A DNA stretch of 14,480 nucleotides from assembly GCA_964429715.1 (NCBI GenBank), contig CAYSCV010000029.1, positions 1 to 14,480 on the forward strand, in the 5' to 3' direction. The stretch's first letter is position 1; the number at the start of each line of letters is the position of its first letter. Shown here piece by piece: positions 6,984 through 12,636 of this stretch. Origin of the DNA: JACPNA01 sp964429715. GTDB lineage: Archaea; Nanobdellota; Nanobdellia; Woesearchaeales; GW2011-AR9. The position numbers were made by a program, and so were the translations under genes. The notes under the pieces were generated by a model. That model was not told the origin of the DNA and did no database searches. It was given only the letters and a program-made list of their open reading frames with translations.

Positions 6984-7589
6984 ATGCCGTCGTTTACACA
7001 ACAGGGTACACCAGTTGCAGAGGTTGAGCAGCTGCGTGGGCAGGGAATGACGGATAATGATGTTGTTGAGCAGTTGATGAGAAAAGGTTATTCACCTGAT
7101 CAGGTGCATGCGGCAATTTCGCAGTTAGATGAGGGAGGAGGGACTATGGCAGATGCAGGATATTCTAGTGGATTTCAAATGGGGAATGCGCCGATGGCGC
7201 CAGGTCAAATGATGGGACAAGGAGGAGGACAACAAGGGGGGCAGGGAGATACAGGTGGAGATGCGTTATATGGGCGTATGGAAGAGCTTGTAGAGAAGAT
7301 GATCGATGAGAAGTGGGATGAATTGATTTCTGAAGTGAAGAAGATTATTGAGTGGAAGGAAAAAGTGGAAGTTAGGCAGGTTAAGATGGAAGGAGATTTG
7401 GCTAAACTTAAAGAGGATTTTATGTTATTACATCAAGGGGTGTTAGGTAAGTTAGAGGATTATGATACACGGATGCGGGATGTGGATACAGAACTGAAAG
7501 CGGTAGGAAAAGTGTTTAAAGATACAATCCCGACGTTTGTTGAGAATGTCAAAGAGTTGTCGTCAGTTACAGAGAGATTGAAGAAGTAG
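6984..7589 (+). CDS. UBA-like helical domain plus coiled-coil protein, FlaC-like accessory candidate
   Basis: A 201-aa soluble protein in three parts. Residues about 10-48 form a small helical domain (VEQLRGQGMTDNDVVEQLMR, then GYSPDQVHAAISQLD) with the UBA-like pattern of a helix, a G-Y/F turn and a closing A-x2-Q-L helix. Residues 51-97 are a Gly/Gln/Met-rich flexible linker (for example GQMMGQGGGQQGGQG). Residues 97-200 form a coiled coil with VEKMIDEKWDELISEVKKI and a C-terminal repeat of polar and hydrophobic residues (DYDTRMRDVDTELKAVGKVF), similar in style to archaellum accessory protein FlaC. It follows the coiled-coil gene at 6484 and converges with the five-TM genes. GGGGG (6971-6975) may be a weak Shine-Dalgarno. 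A part in tethering the secretion ATPase is inference; the domain call is by pattern only. Confidence 0.75.
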   Translation: MPSFTQQGTPVAEVEQLRGQGMTDNDVVEQLMRKGYSPDQVHAAISQLDEGGGTMADAGYSSGFQMGNAPMAPGQMMGQGGGQQGGQGDTGGDALYGRMEELVEKMIDEKWDELISEVKKIIEWKEKVEVRQVKMEGDLAKLKEDFMLLHQGVLGKLEDYDTRMRDVDTELKAVGKVFKDTIPTFVENVKELSSVTERLKK

Positions 7590-7590
7590 G

Positions 7591-7607
7591 TTGTAAGTTT
7601 ATTACAA
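7591..7607. terminator. Hairpin TTGTAA-GTTTA-TTACAA between convergent genes
   Basis: A 6-bp inverted repeat starts 2 nt after the stop codon of the coiled-coil gene and lies 25 bp from the stop of the convergent five-TM gene. Its placement resembles the hairpin at 1863-1887 in the other convergent gap. A 3'-end role is inferred. Confidence 0.4.
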
Positions 7608-7631
7608 TGGTTGTTTAAAGGGTTATAACAC

Positions 7632-8207
7632 TTAAATCGCTGGGCCGGTAAGCAAGGCTACGGCAAAGACGGCAATGCCAAAGAGAATTAATAGGCCTAG
7701 TACTTTTGGATGAAATAATGTGGAGTAAATGTTTTGCTGGAAGTTTCCTGTGGCGACGCCTTCAGAGGTTGTGGCTATTGTGGTGTTTCCACTTCCTGCA
7801 CTTTGTAATGAGGCTTCGGTTAATTGCTGGCCGAGTACATTCGCAAAGGCAGCAAAGATGATAACGATGCCAACACCTATAATCACCCAACCTATGGATT
7901 TATCTCCTTTGACATAGTTAAAGATGTCTGATTCTTTAGCACCAAATACTTGGAATACTAAAATTATCAAGAGGAAAAAGATGATGGCGATGGTAAACCA
8001 AGGAACAATGAATTTAACGATTTGAATGACGTTATCAGAAAGCAAAGCCATAAATGCTACGGCTACGGCAATGATAGAATTAATACCTAAAGAGTCTCCC
8101 ACTACTTTTGTTTTTTGCAGGATGGCAAAGACTAATGCGAAAATTAAGATGACGGGAAAGATGATGTCAAATGATTGCAGTAAGCCGAGGTCAAGGATGG
8201 TTGCCAT
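7632..8207 (-). CDS. Five-TM membrane protein, paralogue 1 of a three-gene family
   Basis: 191 aa with predicted helices at about 13-32, 43-57, 62-90, 104-126 and 167-187. It belongs with the two genes at 8296 and 9014: all have an F-P or L-P-F start to the first helix and an (L/I)VF-A-(L/I)VFA core, followed by K-T-(K/R)-(I/V)-(L/V)-G at the first cytoplasmic turn (here FPVILIFALVFAILQKTKVVG reduces to F17-P18 ... K32-T33 ... G37). This copy is the most divergent. It has a Ser/Thr/Asn-rich loop (128-160) between helices 4 and 5 that is absent from the others, probably extracytoplasmic. No catalytic motif or type III signal peptide is seen. No Shine-Dalgarno is obvious (leader ends AAAAAACAT). 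It probably lies in an operon with the upstream paralogues (gap 88 bp). Not a family I can name. Confidence 0.8.
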   Translation of the reverse strand: MATILDLGLLQSFDIIFPVILIFALVFAILQKTKVVGDSLGINSIIAVAVAFMALLSDNVIQIVKFIVPWFTIAIIFFLLIILVFQVFGAKESDIFNYVKGDKSIGWVIIGVGIVIIFAAFANVLGQQLTEASLQSAGSGNTTIATTSEGVATGNFQQNIYSTLFHPKVLGLLILFGIAVFAVALLTGPAI

Positions 8208-8295
8208 ATGTTTTTTGTTGTTTTACTTGTTATTTCTTTTTTTTACTTATTTTGTTTAGATTCTGGTCATTCTTATTTTTGATTTATTGGTGGCA

Positions 8296-8874
8296 TTATT
8301 TTTTTTGTTCAAACATGCTGGAGATGCCACCCCAGACTTTTTTTAATGAATCTGCACCGGTTGTGGAGGTTGGTTCACGAGTGATGAACCAGATGATTAA
8401 GCCGAAGATTAAAAGTACAATCATTAATTCAGTTGTGTCGGAACCCCACCAGGAAAAAACTTGATAAGGGCCAGTCCATAAGCGAAGGGAGGCACCAAAA
8501 ATATAGATCACAAAGCCAAGTGCGGCAAGAGCGATTAGAGGTGTGGCAGCAGCGGCAAAGCCTGTGCCAAAGATGCCCATTAAGATTAAGAGCATAATTG
8601 CGGCAACAGATACTAATGAGATGCTTGGGAGTGTTTCATTCATGACTTGAACTGGATCGTAGCCGAGGGGATAGGTGCCAGCAATATGAGGGGCGACGAA
8701 CATTAAACCTAAAATAAGGGCGAGAACGACGTTAAATTGTTTTTTGTCACCCAGAATTTTTGTTTTCTGCATGACGGCAAAGACAATAGTAAAGACGAGG
8801 ATAAATGGAAGAAGGATGTCCATAATACCGTATGCTTGAAAATATGTTGCTAGGTTGTAAAATGATATTGCCAT
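8296..8874 (-). CDS. Five-TM membrane protein, paralogue 2 of a three-gene family
   Basis: 192 aa, helices at about 20-36, 47-64, 84-104, 107-127 and 147-165, then a charged cytoplasmic tail (DSLKKVWGGISSMFEQKK). The signature LPFILVFTIVFAVMQKTKILG (22-42) is nearly identical to that of paralogue 3. A second shared block, GIFGTG (100-105), occurs as GVFFGTG in paralogue 3. A Trp/Tyr-rich extracytoplasmic segment (RLWTGPYQVFSWWGSD) lies between helices 4 and 5. GAGGT, 6 nt before the ATG, is a good Shine-Dalgarno. It lies between its two paralogues on the same strand. The fold and position beside secretion-ATPase parts suggest a membrane-platform or channel component; no function can be assigned from sequence alone. 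Confidence 0.82.
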   Translation of the reverse strand: MAISFYNLATYFQAYGIMDILLPFILVFTIVFAVMQKTKILGDKKQFNVVLALILGLMFVAPHIAGTYPLGYDPVQVMNETLPSISLVSVAAIMLLILMGIFGTGFAAAATPLIALAALGFVIYIFGASLRLWTGPYQVFSWWGSDTTELMIVLLIFGLIIWFITREPTSTTGADSLKKVWGGISSMFEQKK

Positions 8875-9013
8875 AATGTACCTCTTTTTTAGGTGTGTTT
8901 GTGCACACTGATATTATTTTTCTATTTGTTTTGTGATTTTAGATTATTGATTATAACTATTGATATAATCTATTTTAGGTTGTTTATGTTATTCAATGAT
9001 ATTATTAAAGTAT

Positions 9014-9571
9014 TTATTTCTTTGCTTCAGTTTTAGCTGGGGTGTTATCTTTTGTGATGTAATATAATATGCCTAGGAGTACAGCTGCGAATAGTACGCC
9101 ACTGGCAACGTCAGCATTCCAATATTGGGTGGCTTTAAAGAGGTAATCCATCCAGCCGAAGGCGTTAATAAAAATGACTAAGATGCCTAGGAACATGAAG
9201 ATCATGAAAAATTTTATCCAGCCGGGGTATTCTTTTAATGTAAATTCGCCAGTGCCAAAGAAGACGCCGACTAAGAGGAGGAAAGAGATGGCGAGGATGA
9301 GTAATAATACAATATTAGCCATGACTTCATTGACAACGGCGACTAGTTTTGTTGAGGCAATGACGAGAAATGCGATGGCAAACGCGGCCATAGAATTAAG
9401 ATTTTTTTTGGTGTATTCTTTGCCGTCAATTTTTTCGATGCCGAGAATACGGGTTTTTTCAAAGATGGCAAATACAATGGTGAAGACTAATAAAAATGGC
9501 AAGACGACATCGTAGATGCCGATCTTTTGCATAAATTGGATTACACCACGAAAAGTGCTTTCTTCAGCCAT
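9014..9571 (-). CDS. Five-TM membrane protein, paralogue 3 of a three-gene family (first in the operon)
   Basis: 185 aa, helices at about 20-36, 59-76, 85-106, 118-139 and 155-172, ending in a Lys/Glu tail (DNTPAKTEAKK). The first helix carries LPFLLVFTIVFAIFEKTRIL (24-43) and then G44, the clearest copy of the family signature, after an amphipathic lead (FRGVIQFMQKIGIYDVV). The first cytoplasmic loop is longer than in paralogue 2 and charged (IEKIDGKEYTKKN). GVFFGTGEFTL (102-112) matches the second block. It is the promoter-proximal member of the three - strand genes; gaps are 139 bp to paralogue 2 and 88 bp to paralogue 1, long enough for internal promoters. The Ig-like TM protein at 9863 diverges from it. 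It resembles no named family I know. Confidence 0.82.
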   Translation of the reverse strand: MAEESTFRGVIQFMQKIGIYDVVLPFLLVFTIVFAIFEKTRILGIEKIDGKEYTKKNLNSMAAFAIAFLVIASTKLVAVVNEVMANIVLLLILAISFLLLVGVFFGTGEFTLKEYPGWIKFFMIFMFLGILVIFINAFGWMDYLFKATQYWNADVASGVLFAAVLLGILYYITKDNTPAKTEAKK

Positions 9572-9862
9572 ATTTTTCTATCAACTCTTTTTGATTGTTT
9601 TTATGATTGTGCTAGGTTGTGTTTAATGTTTTGCTTGGTTCTTATAAAAAAAGTTGAATATATAAATGTTTCTTTTTAAAGTGGGGTTCTATACTTATGA
9701 TAGGGGTATTATTTTAATCGGCGGCGTTCTTGTTTTTGTGGGAAAGCGAAGGGTTTAAATAGTAGAAAGATTTGTTTTTAGTAGTAGAATTAGTGTGCAT
9801 TAAAATAAGAAATTAGCTAGTTAAAATAGTATGTTACATACTTGTTATTGAGGTGAAGAGGC

Positions 9863-11302
9863 GTGTTGAACAAACAATATAAATTATTGGGATTAATGCT
9901 GGTTTTAGTATTTGTAATATGTTCTTTTTCGGTTTTAGCGAAGTCTATTGTCACAGTTGAAACGGTAGATAATCAAATTCGATTAGATGAAACGGCGTAT
10001 TTCATGGTGAATATTGAAAATTTAGGGATGGAGAAGCAGAGGTATAGTTTATATTCTTTACAGACGGGGCAAGGGTGGGATGTGGAGACGGAACCTATTA
10101 AAGATAAGATTGTGGAATTAGAGCCAGGAAAAAATTATTCTGTTAAAGTGCGGGTGCATCCGTTTGAAAAATTGCTGCCAAGTGTGTATGCGATACAGTT
10201 AAATGTGGAAAGTGATGGAGGGGAGAAGTTTAGTGAGCCGTTGAAAGTGTATCTTAGTCCGGAATTCCCAGTTGATTATTTGCCGTCGATTAAAGTGAAT
10301 GTGGATATGAATGAGAAACTTAATCCTAATGATGTGCAGTCCGTAAAATTATTTTTAGAGAATAAAAATCCGTTGAATCTGACGGGTTTAGATGTTGCAG
10401 TGCAGAGTGATATGCCAGAGTTTGTGAAGCAGCTGCATGTTGATTTACCTCCTTTAGAGAAGAAAACGGTGGAGTTTACGGTTGAGATGTCAAAGCATCA
10501 ACAGCCTCGAGAGTATGTATTATTTTTTGTGTTTGAAAAAGATGGGCAGCCAGTAAAGATTGTGGAGAAAAAAGTAGTTGTGGATACCATTGCGTCGCCG
10601 TTTACTGTTGATGTTGCGTATGTTCCGACGTTATTGAATCAGTTGGGGAAGGTTAAAGTAACAAATGAAGGAAATGTTTTGAATGAGCAAGTGGTTAAAG
10701 TACCGGTGTCGTTTTGGGGTTATTTAGTGGCGCGTGGAAATGGTGAACGGTTAAAAGATGAAAGCGGCTATTATATGACTTGGAAGTTGGGGTTAGCGCC
10801 GGGTGAGGTCGGAGAAGTGGAATTTTTAGTGCATTATCGAGGGTATGTATATATGCTGATTTTGGTTGTGTTATTGATTATATTTTTTGTGATGGTGCAA
10901 GCGCCGGTGGAAGTTGTGAAGAAAGCGGTGATTACACAGTTAGGGGAGGAGGGGTCGTTGTCTGAGGTTAAGATTACATTGAGTGTCAAGAATAAGCTGA
11001 AGAAGATGTTGAAGAATGTGGCGGTTGTTGATAGTGTGCCGGCAATTGCGCATGTGGAGAAAGGAAATGAGGTGGGGACGTTACAGCCGCAAGAGGTGAA
11101 GCATACGGGGAAAGGAACAGTGGTACACTGGCATATTGCGGAGTTGGATGGGCAGGAGGAGCGATTGATTACGTATAAAGTGAAGGCGAAGTTTAGTGTG
11201 CTTGGTGAGTTTGAGTTGCCTCGGGCAAGTGTGGAGTATAAGAAGAAGGGGATGGCAAATAAAGCGTATTCAAATGTGGTGAGTTTAGGGGAGAAGAAGT
11301 AG
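9863..11302 (+). CDS. Secreted-type Ig-like protein with one TM helix and an Ig/DUF11-like domain on the other side
   Basis: 479 aa starting at GTG, chosen because a strong Shine-Dalgarno (GAGGTGA, 9850-9856) lies 6 nt upstream. Residues 1-26 form a signal peptide (LGLMLVLVFVICSFSVLA). Residues about 28-325 contain two or three beta-sandwich repeats of the NEW1/CARDB kind seen in archaeal surface proteins (IVELEPGKNYSVKVRVHP; LENKNPLNLTGLDVAV; VTNEGNVLNEQVV; LGLAPGEVGEVEFLVHYRG). One TM helix follows (about 328-347). Residues about 360-465 read like a DUF11 domain (VKITLSVKNKLKKMLKNVAV, then VVHWHIAELDGQEERLITYK). If the first segment is cleaved, that last domain faces the cytoplasm, an odd place for such a fold. 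It diverges from the five-TM genes and precedes SepF, so it may be an envelope-spanning component of the same assembly (inference). Binding partner unknown. Confidence 0.8.
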   Translation: MLNKQYKLLGLMLVLVFVICSFSVLAKSIVTVETVDNQIRLDETAYFMVNIENLGMEKQRYSLYSLQTGQGWDVETEPIKDKIVELEPGKNYSVKVRVHPFEKLLPSVYAIQLNVESDGGEKFSEPLKVYLSPEFPVDYLPSIKVNVDMNEKLNPNDVQSVKLFLENKNPLNLTGLDVAVQSDMPEFVKQLHVDLPPLEKKTVEFTVEMSKHQQPREYVLFFVFEKDGQPVKIVEKKVVVDTIASPFTVDVAYVPTLLNQLGKVKVTNEGNVLNEQVVKVPVSFWGYLVARGNGERLKDESGYYMTWKLGLAPGEVGEVEFLVHYRGYVYMLILVVLLIIFFVMVQAPVEVVKKAVITQLGEEGSLSEVKITLSVKNKLKKMLKNVAVVDSVPAIAHVEKGNEVGTLQPQEVKHTGKGTVVHWHIAELDGQEERLITYKVKAKFSVLGEFELPRASVEYKKKGMANKAYSNVVSLGEKK

Positions 11303-11398
11303 AAGAATAAGGAAGATAAATTGTGAAGTTGTGTTGTGAAGTTGGGAAGAAAAATTGGGAAGTAAAGTGTAGGATAGAAACACTGCACAATAAAAATA

Positions 11399-11466
11399 TT
11401 TATATAGGGGCAACGATATGGAAGTTTATAATAATAATAATGAATAAATTAACAAAGAGGAGTGAT
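11399..11466 (+). promoter_or_regulatory. SepF promoter and Shine-Dalgarno
   Basis: The TATA-like TTTATATAG (11399-11407) lies about 70 nt before the ATG at 11472, predicting a leader of about 45 nt. The leader ends in the strong Shine-Dalgarno GAGGAGTGAT (11457-11466). Confidence 0.55.
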
Positions 11467-11471
11467 TAACT

Positions 11472-11858
11472 ATGAGAGACTTTTTTTTACAGTTAAAAGA
11501 GAAGTTTAACAGACCTTCACGGGACGATAGTCCAGAGGGTTATGTGGAAGTTGGGCAAACGCCAGTATCTGGTGAGAAAGCGAAAATATCGGTTCGGCCG
11601 TTTGTGATGGAGGAGTTTGAGGATATCAAAGAGGTTCTTGATGTGCTGCGTGAGGGAACGACGATTGCACTTGTGAATATCAAGCCATTAAAAGATAAGG
11701 ATTTAGTGGAATTGAAACGAGCGATTACAAAATTACGAAAGACATGTGAAGCAATTGACGGGGATATTGCAGGGTTTGGCGAGGATTATGTTGTGGCTGT
11801 ACCTTATTTTGCACGAATACACAAAGGGGGGACGCCTACGACGTCAAGTGTGGAATAG
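11472..11858 (+). CDS. sepF: Cell division protein SepF
   Basis: 128 aa, the normal size for archaeal SepF, which anchors FtsZ to the membrane and helps assemble the division ring. An N-terminal amphipathic helix (MRDFFLQLKEKFNRP) is the expected membrane-targeting sequence. A flexible linker (15-36) leads to the globular SepF/DUF552 core: KISVRPFVMEEFEDIKEVLD, then LREGTTIALVNIKPLKDKDL, a helix AITKLRKTCEAIDGDIAG, and the final strand EDYVVAVPYFARIH. The IDGD-x2-G-x-G-x-DYVV-x-VP pattern is the family hallmark. It has its own promoter and Shine-Dalgarno and lies 169 bp downstream of the Ig-like TM protein. No FtsZ gene is in this window. T-runs (11862-11867, 11874-11882) after the stop form an archaeal-style terminator. 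Identification is strong. Confidence 0.92.
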   Translation: MRDFFLQLKEKFNRPSRDDSPEGYVEVGQTPVSGEKAKISVRPFVMEEFEDIKEVLDVLREGTTIALVNIKPLKDKDLVELKRAITKLRKTCEAIDGDIAGFGEDYVVAVPYFARIHKGGTPTTSSVE

Positions 11859-11861
11859 ATC

Positions 11862-11882
11862 TTTTTTATTTTATTTTTTTTT
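11862..11882 (+). terminator. Oligo-T terminator after sepF
   Basis: A run of six Ts (11862-11867) and one of nine (11874-11882) begin 3 nt after the sepF stop codon, the typical archaeal termination signal. Confidence 0.6.
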
Positions 11883-11955
11883 GGGGGTTTTGAGTTTTTT
11901 TGCGGTTAGTTTTCGTGCTTGTTTCTTCAGATTATTGTTTTTGATATTTGGGTCT

Positions 11956-11981
11956 GACTACAAGGTATTTGTGATGTAGTC
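11956..11981. repeat. Inverted repeat GACTACA / TGTAGTC in the sepF-tRNA gap
   Basis: A 7-bp perfect inverted repeat (11956-11962 with 11975-11981, 12-nt loop) lies in the noncoding stretch between the 3' ends of sepF and the tRNA gene. Apart from the oligo-T tracts, nothing else is recognisable there. A 3'-end or stability role is only a guess. Confidence 0.35.
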
Positions 11982-12002
11982 ACTTGATAAAAATTGATGA
12001 AG

Positions 12003-12009
12003 AAAAAAA
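12003..12009 (-). terminator. Oligo-T terminator of tRNA-Ser
   Basis: On the - strand TTTTTTT starts 2 nt after the discriminator base G73 (12011), consistent with termination directly after the tRNA. No CCA is encoded. Confidence 0.65.
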
Positions 12010-12024
12010 GCGCCACGGCCCGGA

Positions 12025-12040
12025 TTTTCAATTTCTTTTT
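12025..12040 (-). other. Putative T-loop tRNA intron (14 nt within this interval)
   Basis: The T-loop segment between the two T-stem strands is 21 nt (12044-12024) instead of 7. TTCA (12044-12041) pairs with TGAA (12030-12027), leaving a 3-nt bulge AAT next to the T stem and an A-run on the other side: a relaxed bulge-helix-bulge of the type cut by archaeal tRNA endonuclease. Removing 14 nt restores TTCAAAT. The A-runs make the exact cut positions ambiguous by 2 nt. Confidence 0.75.
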
Positions 12041-12068
12041 TGAACCGGGAATCCCAGAGGGACGGAAT

Positions 12069-12109
12069 TATTGTAGATACTGAGGGGAGATCTGAAAGAC
12101 CTCGGCCTT
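12069..12109 (-). other. tRNA intron at position 37/38 (41 nt)
   Basis: ATTG (12116-12113) pairs with CAAT (12073-12070), flanked by 3-nt bulges CTA (12112-12110) and AAT (12069-12067): the bulge-helix-bulge recognised by archaeal splicing endonuclease. The intron folds internally as GAGGTCT-TTC-AGATCTC (12103-12087, one G-U). The distal helix next to the 5' bulge is weak. Boundaries can shift by 1 nt because of A repeats. Confidence 0.85.
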
Positions 12110-12171
12110 TAGCAATCCCGCGCAGTACCGAGTTGTGCCACCGTGGCGTATTACTCTAAACGAAAGGGTTG

Positions 12172-12181
12172 TTTTTTAAAT
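12172..12181 (-). promoter_or_regulatory. TATA box of tRNA-Ser
   Basis: On the - strand ATTTAAAAAA ends 25 nt before the first tRNA base (12147), the right spacing for transcription starting at or near the mature 5' end. Confidence 0.5.
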
Positions 12182-12240
12182 GTTTCGAAAGGGTTTTGAG
12201 AAAAGTGGGAAAGTAGGTTTGAATAATTTTTATTACGAAA

Positions 12241-12250
12241 TATTTATAAT
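12241..12250 (+). promoter_or_regulatory. TATA box of the 83-aa orphan gene
   Basis: TATTTATAAT is centred 26 nt before the ATG at 12272, implying a leaderless transcript. Confidence 0.55.
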
Positions 12251-12271
12251 TTCTAGTTCTGTTACTGCAAT

Positions 12272-12523
12272 ATGAAAAAGAAAATTATCGTAGAAAGTGA
12301 ATATGAAATTCATTTTTGGGAAGAATGGTTACATGCGGATGTCCTTGATAAAGGAAAGTTGGTTGAGACGTTGCCGATTTTACGATTTGCAGAGGATGTG
12401 AAAAAACTGCCAAAAAAGATGAGGCCACGGTGTTTTGCGCAATGGCTCAACAGTTACTTTGAGGATTTAGAATGGGCGGTCTATATAAAGATCAGATTAG
12501 AAGAAAAGAGAAAGAAGAAGTAG
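12272..12523 (+). CDS. Small basic protein of unknown function
   Basis: 83 aa, not recognised. It has two halves: residues 1-33 with an aromatic acidic stretch (SEYEIHFWEEWLHADVLDKG) and residues 37-83, probably helical, with RPRCFAQWLNSYFEDLEWAV and a strongly basic end (RLEEKRKKK). It has four Trp, a single Cys54, no signal peptide and no TM helix. A TATA box 26 nt upstream supports both the gene and the start. It diverges from tRNA-Ser and is followed 113 bp later by the toxin-antitoxin pair, from which it is separated by that pair's own promoter. The size, charge and aromatic content would fit a small nucleic-acid-binding or regulatory protein, but that is a guess. Confidence 0.7.
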   Translation: MKKKIIVESEYEIHFWEEWLHADVLDKGKLVETLPILRFAEDVKKLPKKMRPRCFAQWLNSYFEDLEWAVYIKIRLEEKRKKK

Positions 12524-12572
12524 CGGGGTGTTCACGCTGTGTGGAAAATTGCTCAATGAGGCGCGGGAAGTC

Positions 12573-12594
12573 TATAAATAGAAAAATATATAAA
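12573..12594 (+). promoter_or_regulatory. Tandem TATA-like boxes before the toxin-antitoxin operon
   Basis: CTATAAATA (12572-12580) and TATATAAA (12587-12594) lie 57 and 46 nt before the ATG at 12637. A start driven by the second would fall inside the 40-bp palindrome, where a repressor could block it. Confidence 0.45.
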
Positions 12595-12634
12595 GAACCA
12601 CTATTTTGGTTTATATAAACCAATAAATAGGTTC
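12595..12634. promoter_or_regulatory. 40-bp palindromic operator candidate with central TATA
   Basis: A core perfect palindrome TTGGTTTATATAAACCAA (12606-12623) shares its centre (12614.5) exactly with outer arms GAACC (12595-12599) and GGTTC (12630-12634). Over the 20-bp half-sites 16 positions match. It ends 2 nt before the start codon of a wHTH-containing antitoxin, the classic layout for autorepression. Confidence 0.65.
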
Positions 12635-12636
12635 AT

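Larger units (their letters stand above)
12011..12147 (-). tRNA. tRNA-Ser(GCT) with two introns
   Basis: Read leftward from 12147. Acceptor GCCACGG pairs with CCGTGGC (12018-12012), followed by discriminator G73, the serine identity base. U8, G9; a 3-bp D stem with loop AACTCGGTA (contains G18G19). The anticodon stem CGGGA (12120-12116) pairs with TTCCG (12067-12063, one G-U). Loop TTGCTA(A) gives anticodon GCT at 12113-12111. A long variable arm TCCC-TCT-GGGA marks a class II (Ser) tRNA. T stem is CCCGG/CCGGG. Two inserts must be removed: 41 nt at position 37/38 (canonical archaeal site) and 14 nt in the T-loop. Spliced, it is 82 nt with T-loop TTCAAAT. A TATA-like element (12172-12181) lies 25-34 nt upstream. 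This RNA gene is easy to miss because ungapped tRNA models fail on it. Confidence 0.9.

Noticed and set aside
6444..7001. 185-codon - strand reading frame
   Set aside because: Antisense to the coiled-coil gene at 6484, with no promoter or protein family support.
8890..8912. Hairpin GTGTG/CACAC before the five-TM gene at 8874
   Set aside because: Five base pairs in simple GT repeats, not overlapping the ribosome site; likely chance.
11310..11350. Repeat TTGTGAAGTTG, two copies downstream of the Ig-like gene
   Set aside because: Short tandem copies in a purine/GT-rich tail; no CRISPR-like spacing and no function suggested.
10834..11388. 184-codon - strand reading frame
   Set aside because: Antisense to the Ig-like protein; its Thr/Ser/Phe-rich composition reflects the complement of a GT-rich gene.
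11972..12003. Box C/D guide RNA (GTGATGT and TTGATGA near 11972-12001)
   Set aside because: No D or D' box (CTGA) at suitable spacing on either strand.
12161..12195. Direct repeat CGAAAGGGTT (12161-12170 and 12186-12195)
   Set aside because: Only two 10-bp copies at 25-bp spacing in the tRNA/orphan intergenic gap; too little to call an array, att site or operator.
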